Source of the DNA: G965222505 sp965222505
GTDB taxonomy: Bacteria; Bacteroidota; Rhodothermia; Rhodothermales; DATKEJ01
Length of the DNA stretch: 64,000 nucleotides
Direction: 5' to 3'
NCBI GenBank assembly: GCA_965222505.1
Contig: OZ244956.1
Coordinates: 124,001 to 188,000 of the forward strand
A model generated the notes under the pieces. It ran no database searches. It was not told where the DNA came from and saw only the letters and a program-made list of their open reading frames with translations. Positions 1 to 8,689 of this stretch are shown piece by piece. Within the stretch, counting starts at the first letter, position 1, and each line of letters starts with the position of its first letter. The position numbers were made by a program, and so were the translations under genes.

Positions 1-1416
1 GGCTATGGCGGTACCGTATTGCTTCCAGCCTGCAAGTATAATTTGGACAGGGCTATCTTGATGAAGCCAAATGTTATCGTGCAAGGCGCAGGTGTAGGCA
101 GGACCATCCTCAATTTAGCAACTGCCGGGACCCCATTTCAAGCATCGTATGTATCCCTTTGCCCGACTGGGCAATTGTGTGATATAGGGAATGCTGCAGT
201 AACGCTAGGGTTTAATCATTGTCCTCCCGGCTCTTCGACCGCTTGTAATAACTTTGTCGTACGAGACCTGACGCTGACGACTGAGATAGGCAGAAATCCT
301 CTAATGGTATATATAGAAAATGCAGAAAACGTATTGCTGGAACGGGTTGAATTAAGAGGATATACCAACCCCTTAGGGGAGAATACCGGGGCAGGAGGGA
401 CCGTTCGCTACGCTAATAATCTTACGTACCGCTATAATGCTTCAAGTGAACTCGGTTTGCATCAATTCTCGGTTGGACACTGTTTTAGATTAGGAGATAA
501 TTGCGATGTATTGTTAGAAAGACATAATTCAGCGAATGCCCCCAACATTACCCGCTCAGGAAATGTCACATTTTATTCCAATATTGGTTATGGCAGTCAC
601 GGATCTATTAATTCACATGCTGAAAATGCCGAATCTGCCGGTAATCGGAGGGAGAATTGTACGAATTGCGCCGGGCCTAAATTCGTAGGTGTACACAACT
701 TGTATTTACATCACAATCGCTTTTACCAGAATATCGGAGACTTAAAAAGAACATATACAACGCGGGTCGGCTCTGGATATAATCGTAACCCGGAACGCAT
801 AAGGATATACTACAATCACTTTGAACATGAACTAACAGATCAAAAGATAGGCTCCTTTATCAATATCGTGAGCGAAGCCGATAAGGTAGCCGTCATTGAC
901 AATAAATATATTGGGGAAAGAGTCTACAGGTCGCGTTCTCAAGACAATGATTCGTTTAGCGCTGCTGAAGGTGTCGTGCCGATTCTAAGTAGTAGTCCAA
1001 AAAATTTCAATATTTGTGAAGGGACTACAGAACACAAGCTTCCGGCTGGTAAATTCAATGTAGTATCATCAAGCGACCCCAGATGCGTGGATCCTGGTAC
1101 GTGGTGGCCGTCATCCCTTGGCAACGCCTCAATTCCAGATACAGATCTTACCCAAAAGGATTTCACGATATCCAACTATCCAAATCCCTTCAATCCTCGA
1201 ATAGCCATTGAACTGAAGATGCCTGAAGCGCACGAGGTCAGTCTACGCGTCTACGACGTTGCCGGTCGTGAAGTAGCACAGCTTATGAATGGCATGCAAG
1301 AGGCAGGCACACACATAGTTTTCTTTGAAGGATCTAACTATGCCTCTGGACTTTATCTCTACCGTATAGAAGTCGGATCAAAGATCAAGGTCGGCAAATT
1401 TCTTTTGGTCAAATAG
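1..1416 (+). CDS. Secreted right-handed beta-helix (pectate-lyase-like) protein with T9SS sorting domain, 5' end missing
   Basis: The reading frame is open from the first base of the window (GYGGTVLLPACKYN...), so the N-terminus and any signal peptide lie upstream. Repeated short beta-strand/asparagine ladder segments (for example NVLLERVELRGY, NLYLHHNRFYQNIG, RIYYNHFEHEL) are typical of parallel beta-helix polysaccharide lyases or carbohydrate-binding proteins; the exact family is not clear and no catalytic residues can be assigned. The last about 80 residues (SNYPNPFNPRIAIELKMPE through YRIEVGSKIKVGKFLLVK) form a T9SS type A/FlgD-like sorting domain, which in this group targets proteins for type IX secretion and is cleaved or retained at the surface. 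It is followed after 220 bp by a sulfatase on the same strand, so a role in attack on sulfated or uronic polysaccharide is a reasonable inference. Confidence 0.8.
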   Translation, partial: GYGGTVLLPACKYNLDRAILMKPNVIVQGAGVGRTILNLATAGTPFQASYVSLCPTGQLCDIGNAAVTLGFNHCPPGSSTACNNFVVRDLTLTTEIGRNPLMVYIENAENVLLERVELRGYTNPLGENTGAGGTVRYANNLTYRYNASSELGLHQFSVGHCFRLGDNCDVLLERHNSANAPNITRSGNVTFYSNIGYGSHGSINSHAENAESAGNRRENCTNCAGPKFVGVHNLYLHHNRFYQNIGDLKRTYTTRVGSGYNRNPERIRIYYNHFEHELTDQKIGSFINIVSEADKVAVIDNKYIGERVYRSRSQDNDSFSAAEGVVPILSSSPKNFNICEGTTEHKLPAGKFNVVSSSDPRCVDPGTWWPSSLGNASIPDTDLTQKDFTISNYPNPFNPRIAIELKMPEAHEVSLRVYDVAGREVAQLMNGMQEAGTHIVFFEGSNYASGLYLYRIEVGSKIKVGKFLLVK

Positions 1417-1638
1417 ATAGGATTTTCTACCGTAATATTGGCTGTGATATTAATAGTTATCACAGGTTGGTCATAACATAGCGCTATCAAATGGAAAATC
1501 CAAGTCACGGTCTCTTGAATTTCATTTACGGGCACCGGAATACAGTATGAAGCTTGACCTGGGAATCGCGCACGCTTATTCTTAGACTCCCCACTTTTTC
1601 TTATACTGTCACCCGCTCCTACTCCAACGCGATCACCT

Positions 1639-3078
1639 ATGAAGCCCCGAATTTCCATTTTCTTGCTCACAGCCGTTCTTTTGGGAAGCCTCCCGGCCTA
1701 TGCCCAGCCTCGTAACGTGGTTTTTATACTGAGCGATGATCACCGCTACGACTTTATGGGATTCCATGAACGTAGCCCCGAATTCCTGGAAACCCCCAAT
1801 ATGGATCGGATGGCTGCCGGCGGCATGCATATTAAAAATGCGTTCGTTACCACCTCACTTTGCTCTCCCAGCCGGGGGTCCATCTTAACGGGCCAATATG
1901 CCTATAAACACGGCGTCGTAGATAACAGCCGGCGCATCCGTTCGGATGCTGTTTTTTTTCCACAATACATGCAAGAAGCCGGGTATGAAACGGCCTACGT
2001 TGGAAAATGGCATATGGGAGGCGATACGGATGAGCCACGGCCCGGTTTTGACTACTGGGTTAGCTTCCGCGGCCAGGGTACCTATTATAATCCCAAACTC
2101 AACATTAACGGTGAAAAAGTGGGCCGAACGGGATATATGACCGATATCCTTACGGAGTATGCAGTCGATTGGCTGGACCAACAACCTGATGACCAACCCT
2201 TTATGCTTTACCTGTCTCACAAGGCAGTTCACGCTGAATTTATGCCGGCTCCCCGGCACCTGGACCGCTACAAGGACGCAGAACTCAAATATCCGCCTAC
2301 CTATGCCTATACCGAGACGAATTACCAGAACAAACCCCGGTGGGTAAAAGAACAACGTAATGGCTGGCATGGGGTTGATTACATGTACCACGGCCAGATG
2401 GATTTCGATACATTTTACCGCAGGTATTGTGAGTCCCTCCTGGCATTGGACGAAAGCATCGGGAAAGTCCTGGATACACTCGAAGAAAAAGGCCTATCAG
2501 ACAACACCCTCGTGGTTTACATGGGTGACAACGGGTTTTCCTTTGGGGAACACGGCCTGATTGACAAACGACATGCCTATGAGGAATCCATGCGCGTGCC
2601 TATGCTGGCGTATGCCCCAGGCCATATCGAAGCAGGCTCAACCATCGAAGACATGATCCTCAATATTGACATTGGGCCGACGTTTATGGACCTTGCCGGC
2701 ATGGATACCCCCACTCATATGGACGGCCGATCCTTCTTACCCCTTTTAACCGGCACAAGTATCAATGACTGGCGGAAAGAGTTCGTGTACCAATACTTTT
2801 GGGAATACAACTTTCCCCATACTCCAACCGTCTATGCGCTCCGTGGCCAACAGTACAAATACATGTTCTACCACGGCCTCTGGGACAAAAATGAGTTCTA
2901 TGACCTTCAAAACGACCCCTTTGAACAGCACAACCTGATCAACAGTCCGGCCCATAAAGCGGAAAAGGATGCCATGAAGGAACGGCTATTCGACCTGCTC
3001 ACGGAAGCCGGCGCCGTAAACGTACAGTTTCAGCGGCCTCGGTATAACCAGCAAGATGAACGGTTTTTGAGGAATTGA
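1639..3078 (+). CDS. Secreted formylglycine-dependent sulfatase
   Basis: Type I (S1) sulfatase of 479 residues. A signal peptide covers residues 1-22 (cleavage after AYA). The metal-binding start DD is at 33-34, and the sulfatase signature CSPSR at 75-79 gives Cys75, the residue matured to formylglycine. GKW (Lys123), His194, GDN at 296-298 and Lys310/His312 follow the usual order of active-site residues. The protein hydrolyses sulfate esters, most like sulfatases that act on sulfated glycans; the exact substrate cannot be read from sequence. Maturation needs a formylglycine-generating enzyme or anSME that is not in this window. It lies downstream of a beta-helix protein and upstream of a very small membrane protein, which suggests a small polysaccharide-degradation locus. 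Confidence 0.93.
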   Translation: MKPRISIFLLTAVLLGSLPAYAQPRNVVFILSDDHRYDFMGFHERSPEFLETPNMDRMAAGGMHIKNAFVTTSLCSPSRGSILTGQYAYKHGVVDNSRRIRSDAVFFPQYMQEAGYETAYVGKWHMGGDTDEPRPGFDYWVSFRGQGTYYNPKLNINGEKVGRTGYMTDILTEYAVDWLDQQPDDQPFMLYLSHKAVHAEFMPAPRHLDRYKDAELKYPPTYAYTETNYQNKPRWVKEQRNGWHGVDYMYHGQMDFDTFYRRYCESLLALDESIGKVLDTLEEKGLSDNTLVVYMGDNGFSFGEHGLIDKRHAYEESMRVPMLAYAPGHIEAGSTIEDMILNIDIGPTFMDLAGMDTPTHMDGRSFLPLLTGTSINDWRKEFVYQYFWEYNFPHTPTVYALRGQQYKYMFYHGLWDKNEFYDLQNDPFEQHNLINSPAHKAEKDAMKERLFDLLTEAGAVNVQFQRPRYNQQDERFLRN

Positions 3079-3143
3079 TCTCTTGAAACCGCCCCTCTAC
3101 TCTTTTCAACTTCGTCTTTCGATCATCAACCAACCGTCAGATC

Positions 3144-3311
3144 ATGGCTAACAAAATGTCTCCCGCTACCAAGTTGCTCCGTACCATCATCCTGGTCGTT
3201 TTGGCCCTCGCCGCTTTCTACTTGATAGGCCAATTCTTGAGTGACAAATCAACCGAACCGGATACCCAGGTCGAAGAGGTACAACCCGTAACACCAGCTC
3301 CCGTACAATAA
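3144..3311 (+). CDS. Small single-pass membrane protein, 55 residues
   Basis: A short ATG-to-TAA frame of 55 codons starts 65 bp after the sulfatase stop. Residues 1-12 are basic (two Lys, one Arg), residues 13-32 form one hydrophobic membrane segment (TIILVVLALAAFYLIGQF), and the tail is acidic and proline-rich, ending VTPAPVQ. This is the composition of a genuine N-in membrane microprotein with an extracytoplasmic tail rather than random frame. No family is recognised and no function can be assigned; being same-strand with the sulfatase it may be co-transcribed. Confidence 0.55.
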   Translation: MANKMSPATKLLRTIILVVLALAAFYLIGQFLSDKSTEPDTQVEEVQPVTPAPVQ

Positions 3312-3397
3312 GGTTACCCTTTACCCTTCTTGAGATGTAGTGATTGGGGTTTCCTTTTGCAATAACGGATATTATTATCTCCTTAAATCACCATACC

Positions 3398-5749
3398 CTA
3401 ATCATGGAATTGAACAGCTTGTCCGTTGCCCACCAGCCAGACTTGTAACATGTCAAAAGCTGTCACCCCTCCACTCAGGTTAAAATCCCCTGAGAGGTAC
3501 CCATTCGTTCCATTTTGGGATAGAAATATATTGAGGATGTCGAATGCTGTTGTTGCACCCGTTGCATTCCCGTCCCCTCCCCACAAACCATATACATCGG
3601 GCGCACTTTCCATTAGGAACATGGCATTAGTGCCAATCACCTGCCCACTGGCACTTGTGAAATCATAAGTATTGAGTGCGCCAGATAGCATCACCGCCAC
3701 CGAGCTCATGACATCCAGGTGTGACCGATGGCGCACAACCAAGTAATACGCATTGGCCGGGACTCCTGAGAAAGACAGTGGACTGGTCCCATCAAAACTC
3801 CGGATGTGCCCATCACGCATCAGTAATGCTGCCTGCGTGGCCACCGTCGATGTCGAATCCAAACCCGTTCGTAGCTGGACCAACACCCAATCGGTTACAT
3901 CTGCTGGCATGGGGTCAGCCACCTCTGTTCCTGTATGGTTCCAGGGGGCCTGATTGTAGGGATGCGCTGTTGGTATGACTCCACTCAGATTTGTGGTCAT
4001 GGCATCTGCTACCGTATCATAAGGGCCGTGAAGAAAAACCATAGGGTCAATCTTGATGTCCAGATCCACCGTCGTAGCGCCCGCGTAGATGTCTACCGAC
4101 TCGGCACTGCCACCGTTTTCATCCCGGTTATCCGTCCAAACGGCAATGAGCTTTTCCATGACGATGTCCATGCCGTTGTAATCCCCAAACTCAAAGAAGT
4201 CTAATATATTGGCCGACGTTGTGCCTGAGATCCGTTCTGGTGTACTCCAGGTCACGGCCCCATCCGTTGATACGGAATGGTAAAAATCGACCGATGCACG
4301 GGTCGGGTCATTTCGGGTATCGTAGAAGACGACATGCACGTTGCCAACAGCATCTACATCCAACCACTGATGCCAACGATCCACGGTGAGGATGTCGGCG
4401 GTTTCATGCGGGGTGGTGACGTTCCACGTGGCCCCACCATCCCGTGAGTACCCCACCTGAATGCGTGAATGGTTGTTGGCCGCACTACCTTGTTCCGGAC
4501 CATTGTTATCCGTCCAGGCCGCGTAAATGCTGTTTCCAAAGGGACCATTGCTGTAATCCACATCGGCAGAGACGTAAATGAAAACCCTTCGGGATTCCAT
4601 GGACGGGATCGCAAAATCGAATCCATCCTGGGTTTGAACCACCTCAACGGTCGGCGCAAACGAGACGCCCCCATCTGTTGATTTCCGAACCAGGATTTGG
4701 GGGACGTTTCCCCCACTTGTGCGTGTTGCAGGCCAGAAGAAATAAACATTACCGTCTTTATCAGAGACGACATCACTCCCGATGCCCCGTTCTCCAGAAC
4801 CAGAAGACATCGCCAGGCTGGCACCCCAGGTATTACCGAAGTCAGTAGAACGGGAGAATTGAAGCACATTGTTATCGTGCCAGGACAGGTAGATATTGTC
4901 CTTGTAGGGCGACGTCGGAAAGGTGTCGACATGGAGGTATTCCTTATCACTGATCCCGGAACTGGTCAATTCCCTGCGCGGGTCACCTGGCGTTACATTT
5001 TCGAGTCCGTTCCACGTGAGACCGTTGTCATCCGAGCGATAAAACCAGAGGCTACACCCGCCAAATCCACAATTTCCCAGTGATGAAGTGTAGGCCTTTG
5101 TCCCGTCTGAGGACCAGCCGATGGTCGGATCGCAACACGTCCCTCCTTGGGGCAAGGGGGCAGACTGGGTCCACGTGGCTCCCCCATCCGTCGAATAATG
5201 CATGATCTGCCCCCCTCCTGGCCCATTCGATCCTGCCAAGACGATATCCGTATCCACCGGGTTGATCGAAACGGCTGATTCAGCCGCATCATTTGGTGAG
5301 GACAAGCGGACTTCTGAAAATGCCATCAGCTTGGCCTGTTCAAACGCGGTGAATGACTTTCCATTACCGAGCAATACCTCGTAGGCGCCGTCTCTAAAGG
5401 TAGATTCCGTATACAGTTGCCCGTCGATAAGAAATCCGCCAAACTCCTGCCTGAATACCTCGGTGATCACGCGGGGGTATTGGACATCGTAAGACCGGTC
5501 AATGTTGGGCGTCGATTGCCGAATCAACACGCGAAAAAAAGCTGGAATCGCTACAATTTGCTCATTTGAGCCGAGGAATGACAGATCGTCAAGGCTTAGG
5601 TCATAGTTTCGGTCATCCCAGGGGCCGATCTGTTTTAACGCGGCATAATCTACCCGTTGATCAAATCCTCGGTCCTGGTCTACAGGCTGCGCCTGAGCGA
5701 TGGACCAACACAAAGCAATTAGAATGACGATACAAACGATGTGACGCAT
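3398..5749 (-). CDS. Secreted Asp-box (BNR/sialidase-like) beta-propeller protein with C-terminal dockerin-like module
   Basis: The chosen start gives MRHIVCIVILIALCWSIAQAQ, a clean signal peptide; an upstream ATG at 5788 overlaps the preceding gene's stop (TGATG) but would bury the signal peptide behind 13 residues. The central region carries at least six Asp-box motifs (STDGGATW, SDDNGLTW, STDFGNTW, STDGGVSF, SRDGGATW, STDGAVTW), the turn signature of sialidase/BNR propellers. No catalytic Arg triad could be confidently assigned, so hydrolase activity is unproven. The last about 200 residues contain an ADVTDWVLVQLRT block followed by two dockerin-like repeats (GDGNATGATTAFDIL and GDFNLSGGVTAFDML). 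The same module ends the unrelated protein at 53831-57319. The gene likely follows the lipoprotein gene upstream in one transcript. Confidence 0.85.
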   Translation of the reverse strand: MRHIVCIVILIALCWSIAQAQPVDQDRGFDQRVDYAALKQIGPWDDRNYDLSLDDLSFLGSNEQIVAIPAFFRVLIRQSTPNIDRSYDVQYPRVITEVFRQEFGGFLIDGQLYTESTFRDGAYEVLLGNGKSFTAFEQAKLMAFSEVRLSSPNDAAESAVSINPVDTDIVLAGSNGPGGGQIMHYSTDGGATWTQSAPLPQGGTCCDPTIGWSSDGTKAYTSSLGNCGFGGCSLWFYRSDDNGLTWNGLENVTPGDPRRELTSSGISDKEYLHVDTFPTSPYKDNIYLSWHDNNVLQFSRSTDFGNTWGASLAMSSGSGERGIGSDVVSDKDGNVYFFWPATRTSGGNVPQILVRKSTDGGVSFAPTVEVVQTQDGFDFAIPSMESRRVFIYVSADVDYSNGPFGNSIYAAWTDNNGPEQGSAANNHSRIQVGYSRDGGATWNVTTPHETADILTVDRWHQWLDVDAVGNVHVVFYDTRNDPTRASVDFYHSVSTDGAVTWSTPERISGTTSANILDFFEFGDYNGMDIVMEKLIAVWTDNRDENGGSAESVDIYAGATTVDLDIKIDPMVFLHGPYDTVADAMTTNLSGVIPTAHPYNQAPWNHTGTEVADPMPADVTDWVLVQLRTGLDSTSTVATQAALLMRDGHIRSFDGTSPLSFSGVPANAYYLVVRHRSHLDVMSSVAVMLSGALNTYDFTSASGQVIGTNAMFLMESAPDVYGLWGGDGNATGATTAFDILNIFLSQNGTNGYLSGDFNLSGGVTAFDMLQVWLVGNGQAVQFHD

Positions 5750-5787
5750 TTTCGTGTCAAATAGAGGGTTGCCTGCCAGGATTAACA

Positions 5788-6264
5788 TCAAGGAAACAGG
5801 GTAAACAGGTTCGACCGCTGATTTTCTACATCAAGTGGTGTAGTTAGACGCTCATCTTCATGCAACGGCGGGACTAAAAACCGGTAGCGTACGGTCTGAT
5901 CCAGCACAGCACCATCCATGCGGGACTGGAGAATATCGGTACCAATGGATAACGAATCAGACTGGCTAGGCCCTAATCGGATCACATTTTGACAACGCAG
6001 AAAAGTAAGCCGCCAGGTACGTTCCACTGTACTATTTTTTACTTCTTCCAGAGAGAGTGGCCCGCAGGTGTCATAATAAACAGCTTCATTTGTTCGATTG
6101 GACAGGGCAATTCCAATTTGCGAAACCATACCAAGCGAGTAGGACGCCTCCCCCGTTTCTACGACGATTAGCGTTTCGTCAGCCTCTTGTGCACCTTCAC
6201 CACCCAGGATACCGCATCCTCCCAGCAATACCCAGCCCAACCAATAAATTCCGAGGCGCACCAT
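5788..6264 (-). CDS. Hypothetical lipoprotein, immunoglobulin-like
   Basis: About 158 residues from the start chosen at 6264 (MVRLGIYWLGWVLLGGC), which places a lipobox-like LLGGC at residues 13-17; a start at 6303 would put 13 polar residues ahead of the signal. The mature part is beta-rich (SYSLGMVSQIGIALSNRTNEAVYYDTC and later a TVRYRF strand), resembling small Ig-like domains of the BsuPI-type inhibitor class, but that is only a resemblance. The stop (TGA, 5788-5790) touches an ATG of the downstream Asp-box gene, suggesting translational coupling or at least a shared transcript. Function unknown. Confidence 0.7.
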   Translation of the reverse strand: MVRLGIYWLGWVLLGGCGILGGEGAQEADETLIVVETGEASYSLGMVSQIGIALSNRTNEAVYYDTCGPLSLEEVKNSTVERTWRLTFLRCQNVIRLGPSQSDSLSIGTDILQSRMDGAVLDQTVRYRFLVPPLHEDERLTTPLDVENQRSNLFTLFP

Positions 6265-6367
6265 TTCTTCCAGTTTGTTTTTGCAGGTTGATGGTCTGGG
6301 CATGCTTCATTTAGACCAGGGACGTTGAAAGTTAACGAATCAGGACCCATGTCGCAAAACCGCAGCT

Positions 6368-7561
6368 CTAAACATCAACCGATAGCGTAACAGCTGTTCC
6401 ACCACCCGTGCCATGACAAATACTGGCCAAGCCGTTTTCCTGTTTGGTCAGATGCAGAGCATGGATCAAGGTAACCATGATACGCGCACCTGAACACCCG
6501 ATCGGGTGCCCCAGCGCGATGGCCCCACCGTGGATATTCAACCTGTCATAGCTGACCCCCAACTTTCGCCGTATCAACACGTTGTTGATCGCAAATGCCT
6601 CATTGTTCTCAAACAGGTCAAAGTCAACCAGGGCCATCCCGACCTTTTTTGCTGCTTTCTCGGCTGCGGGGAAAGGGGCTTCCGGGAACCGCCATGGCTC
6701 GCCCGCAGCCCAGGCACTGCTCATCAACTTGGCGATGGGCTGTAGCCCGTGTGCCTTGACGGCATCGGCACTTGCCAAAAGAAGCGCTGCCGCCCCATCA
6801 CTAATCTGGCTGCTGTTTCCTGCCGTCAACACGCCTTCTTTGGTAAACGCAGGCCGCAGTTTCCCTAGCGATTCTGCCGTTGTTTCAGGACGTACCCCTT
6901 CATCGTGCACCAGCGTTTGGGTTTCCCGGCGTTCCTTGTAGGTAATCGGCACAATTTCCCGGTCAAAACTTCCAGAAGCTGAAGCCATGGCCGCACGCTG
7001 GTGTGAAAGGGCGGCCACCTCATCCAATTCGGCCCGTGTGACCTGCTCTTCAGCGGCCAGCCGCTCAGTTTGAGCGCCCATCAATTCGCCACTAAACGGA
7101 TCCGTGAGGCCATCGTATTGCAGAACGTCCACCAGACCCTCTGGGCGTCCCCCCAGGTATTTATAGCCCCAACGTGCACGGGAAGAGAGAAAGAACCCCG
7201 CATCGGACATAGATTCGGTGCCTCCGGCAAGCACCATTTCGGCCTCGCCTGCCTTGATCAAGGTGGCGGCCTGCATGACACCCATCATCCCGGAGGAACA
7301 AACCATATCCACCGCCATACCGTCAATTTCCTTCGGGATACCGGCTTTGAATGCAGCCTGACGCGGTATAAGCTGGCCTTGCCCGGCCCGTAAGACATTG
7401 CCAAAGATATAGAGGTCCAGATTTGAACCTTCAACCCCTGCTCGCTCCAGCGCAGCCTGCATGGCATGAGCCGCCAGATCCGCCGAGGTGTGATGCTTCA
7501 AAGCGCCACCAAACCGACCAATGGGGGTCCGTACAGCTGATATGATATAGACTTCTTTCAT
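6368..7561 (-). CDS. Acetyl-CoA acetyltransferase (thiolase)
   Basis: Thiolase family enzyme of 397 residues, starting at MKEVYIISAVRTPIGRFGG, the normal N-terminus of the family; the frame extends 34 codons further upstream without family similarity. Acyl-accepting Cys88 sits in VDMVCSSGMMG; NNEAFAINN and the histidine motif GGAIALGHPIGCSGAR follow. The final motif reads ICHGTGGGTAV instead of the commonest CIGGGMG form, a variant I recall from Bacteroidota thiolases and still with Cys and glycine loop. It condenses or cleaves acetyl-CoA/acetoacetyl-CoA or longer 3-ketoacyl-CoA in the cytoplasm; chain-length preference cannot be read. It is transcribed divergently from the toxin-antitoxin pair across a 229 bp gap. 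Confidence 0.93.
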   Translation of the reverse strand: MKEVYIISAVRTPIGRFGGALKHHTSADLAAHAMQAALERAGVEGSNLDLYIFGNVLRAGQGQLIPRQAAFKAGIPKEIDGMAVDMVCSSGMMGVMQAATLIKAGEAEMVLAGGTESMSDAGFFLSSRARWGYKYLGGRPEGLVDVLQYDGLTDPFSGELMGAQTERLAAEEQVTRAELDEVAALSHQRAAMASASGSFDREIVPITYKERRETQTLVHDEGVRPETTAESLGKLRPAFTKEGVLTAGNSSQISDGAAALLLASADAVKAHGLQPIAKLMSSAWAAGEPWRFPEAPFPAAEKAAKKVGMALVDFDLFENNEAFAINNVLIRRKLGVSYDRLNIHGGAIALGHPIGCSGARIMVTLIHALHLTKQENGLASICHGTGGGTAVTLSVDV

Positions 7562-7708
7562 GATTCGATGGATTTCAAAAGAGGAATAGAATACGGTCCC
7601 CGAAACGATAACGATTACGCTTTGATCCACTCCCTCGACCGCTTTCGGAAGCGCTTTTTCCAAGATTCACATTGCCTTATACAACGTCAGGGTTTTGATT
7701 CAACATGT

Positions 7709-7744
7709 TATTGCCATTTGCCGAAACAATATTGCCATATGGCG
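7709..7744. promoter_or_regulatory. Candidate antitoxin operator: two near-palindromic sites 21 bp apart
   Basis: Two direct copies of TATTGCCATWTGSCG occur at 7709-7723 and 7730-7744. The second contains the perfect palindrome GCCATATGGC, the first its near copy GCCATTTGCC. The 21 bp period puts both on the same DNA face, as expected for cooperative binding. They lie 47 bp ahead of the Xre-type antitoxin start, where autoregulatory operators of toxin-antitoxin operons are usually found. Binding is inferred, not shown. Confidence 0.5.
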
Positions 7745-7790
7745 GTTTCCCTATTACATCTGATCTCTACACGCTCGTATTCGTGTTGCT

Positions 7791-8222
7791 ATGGCCGAAG
7801 TACTTACGCTACCCACCTTCCAGCCCGATGTGGCCGGATTACTGGACCTTAAAACCGATGATTTTTCCAAACCATTGCGTGATGGTCTACCGGTCTCAGC
7901 ATTCAAACGCCTACGTGATTATTTACGCCTCACCTCTCGTGATCTTGGTCGGTTTCTGCATATCCCTGACCGCACCCTCCAGAGACGGCTTCAGCGTGGC
8001 CAATTAACACCAGAAGAATCCGACAGGCTATATCGTCTGGCACGGCTTACCGCACTGGCACATCTGGTATTTGAGGAGGACCAGGTCCGTGCCGCTGGCT
8101 GGATGACGCAACCCAAAACCCGGTTACAGGGAGAACCTCCCGCTCTGCATGCGGATAACGAACCCGGTGCCCTGCGGGTCGAAGACATGCTCTATGCCAT
8201 TGAATTCAGCATGGGGGCATGA
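7791..8222 (+). CDS. Xre/MbcA/ParS-type antitoxin of a RES toxin-antitoxin pair
   Basis: A 143-residue protein with an N-terminal Xre-like helix-turn-helix region (LRDYLRLTSRDLGRFLHIPDRTLQRRL, residues about 42-70) and a C-terminal DUF2384-type toxin-binding domain (SDRLYRLARLTALAHLVFEE..., residues about 77 onward, with the VEDMLYAIE ending). This two-part layout is characteristic of antitoxins paired with RES-domain toxins: the HTH represses the operon and the C-terminal part plugs the toxin's NAD+-binding cleft. The stop overlaps the toxin start by 4 bp (ATGA), giving translational coupling. A pair of candidate operator sites lies just upstream. Confidence 0.9.
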   Translation: MAEVLTLPTFQPDVAGLLDLKTDDFSKPLRDGLPVSAFKRLRDYLRLTSRDLGRFLHIPDRTLQRRLQRGQLTPEESDRLYRLARLTALAHLVFEEDQVRAAGWMTQPKTRLQGEPPALHADNEPGALRVEDMLYAIEFSMGA

Positions 8223-8689
8223 GCCGGGCCATTTGGCGCATTACAAAGGCCAAATATGCCGAGACGGCCCTGTCCGGTTGGGGAGCAATGCTTCATGCCG
8301 GTCGATGGCATACCAAAGGGTACCCCATGATCTATTGTGCCGACAGCCCTGCGCCGGCCTTGCTGGAAACGATGGTCCATGTAGAACACCAGGATCTACT
8401 GCACTTCGACATGGTTGCGATCAGGGTTGAGGTCCAGGACACACTGCTAGCTACACTTTTGGAAACAGACCTCCCAGCTTCGTGGCAGGATTGGCCCTGG
8501 CCGGCTGCTACCCAACGGATTGGGACACAATGGTTTTTGCGACAAGAATCCGTCGTGTTACAGGTGCCCAGTGCGGTTGTCCCGCTTCAGTTCAACTACC
8601 TGATTAATCCGCTGCATCCACAGTTTGACATGCTTTCGATAGATTCACCTCAACCCTTTCCAATCGACCTAGGCCGTGTTGACCATTAG
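8219..8689 (+). CDS. RES-domain toxin, with C-terminus supplied by an inserted element
   Basis: A 156-residue RES-family protein. The conserved Arg is at 29 (GRWHTKG), Tyr39 and Glu50 (PALLE) follow, and the Ser motif VPSAVVP places Ser118 with the NYLINPLHP block after it. Characterised members either degrade NAD+ (MbcT phosphorolyses it) or transfer ADP-ribose to a target (ParT); either way growth stops unless the antitoxin is present. All named residues are intact, so the toxin is probably active. The last six residues (LGRVDH) and the TAG stop are encoded inside the left end of the inverted-repeat element at 8670-8888, so the original C-terminus has been replaced. Confidence 0.9.
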   Translation: MSRAIWRITKAKYAETALSGWGAMLHAGRWHTKGYPMIYCADSPAPALLETMVHVEHQDLLHFDMVAIRVEVQDTLLATLLETDLPASWQDWPWPAATQRIGTQWFLRQESVVLQVPSAVVPLQFNYLINPLHPQFDMLSIDSPQPFPIDLGRVDH

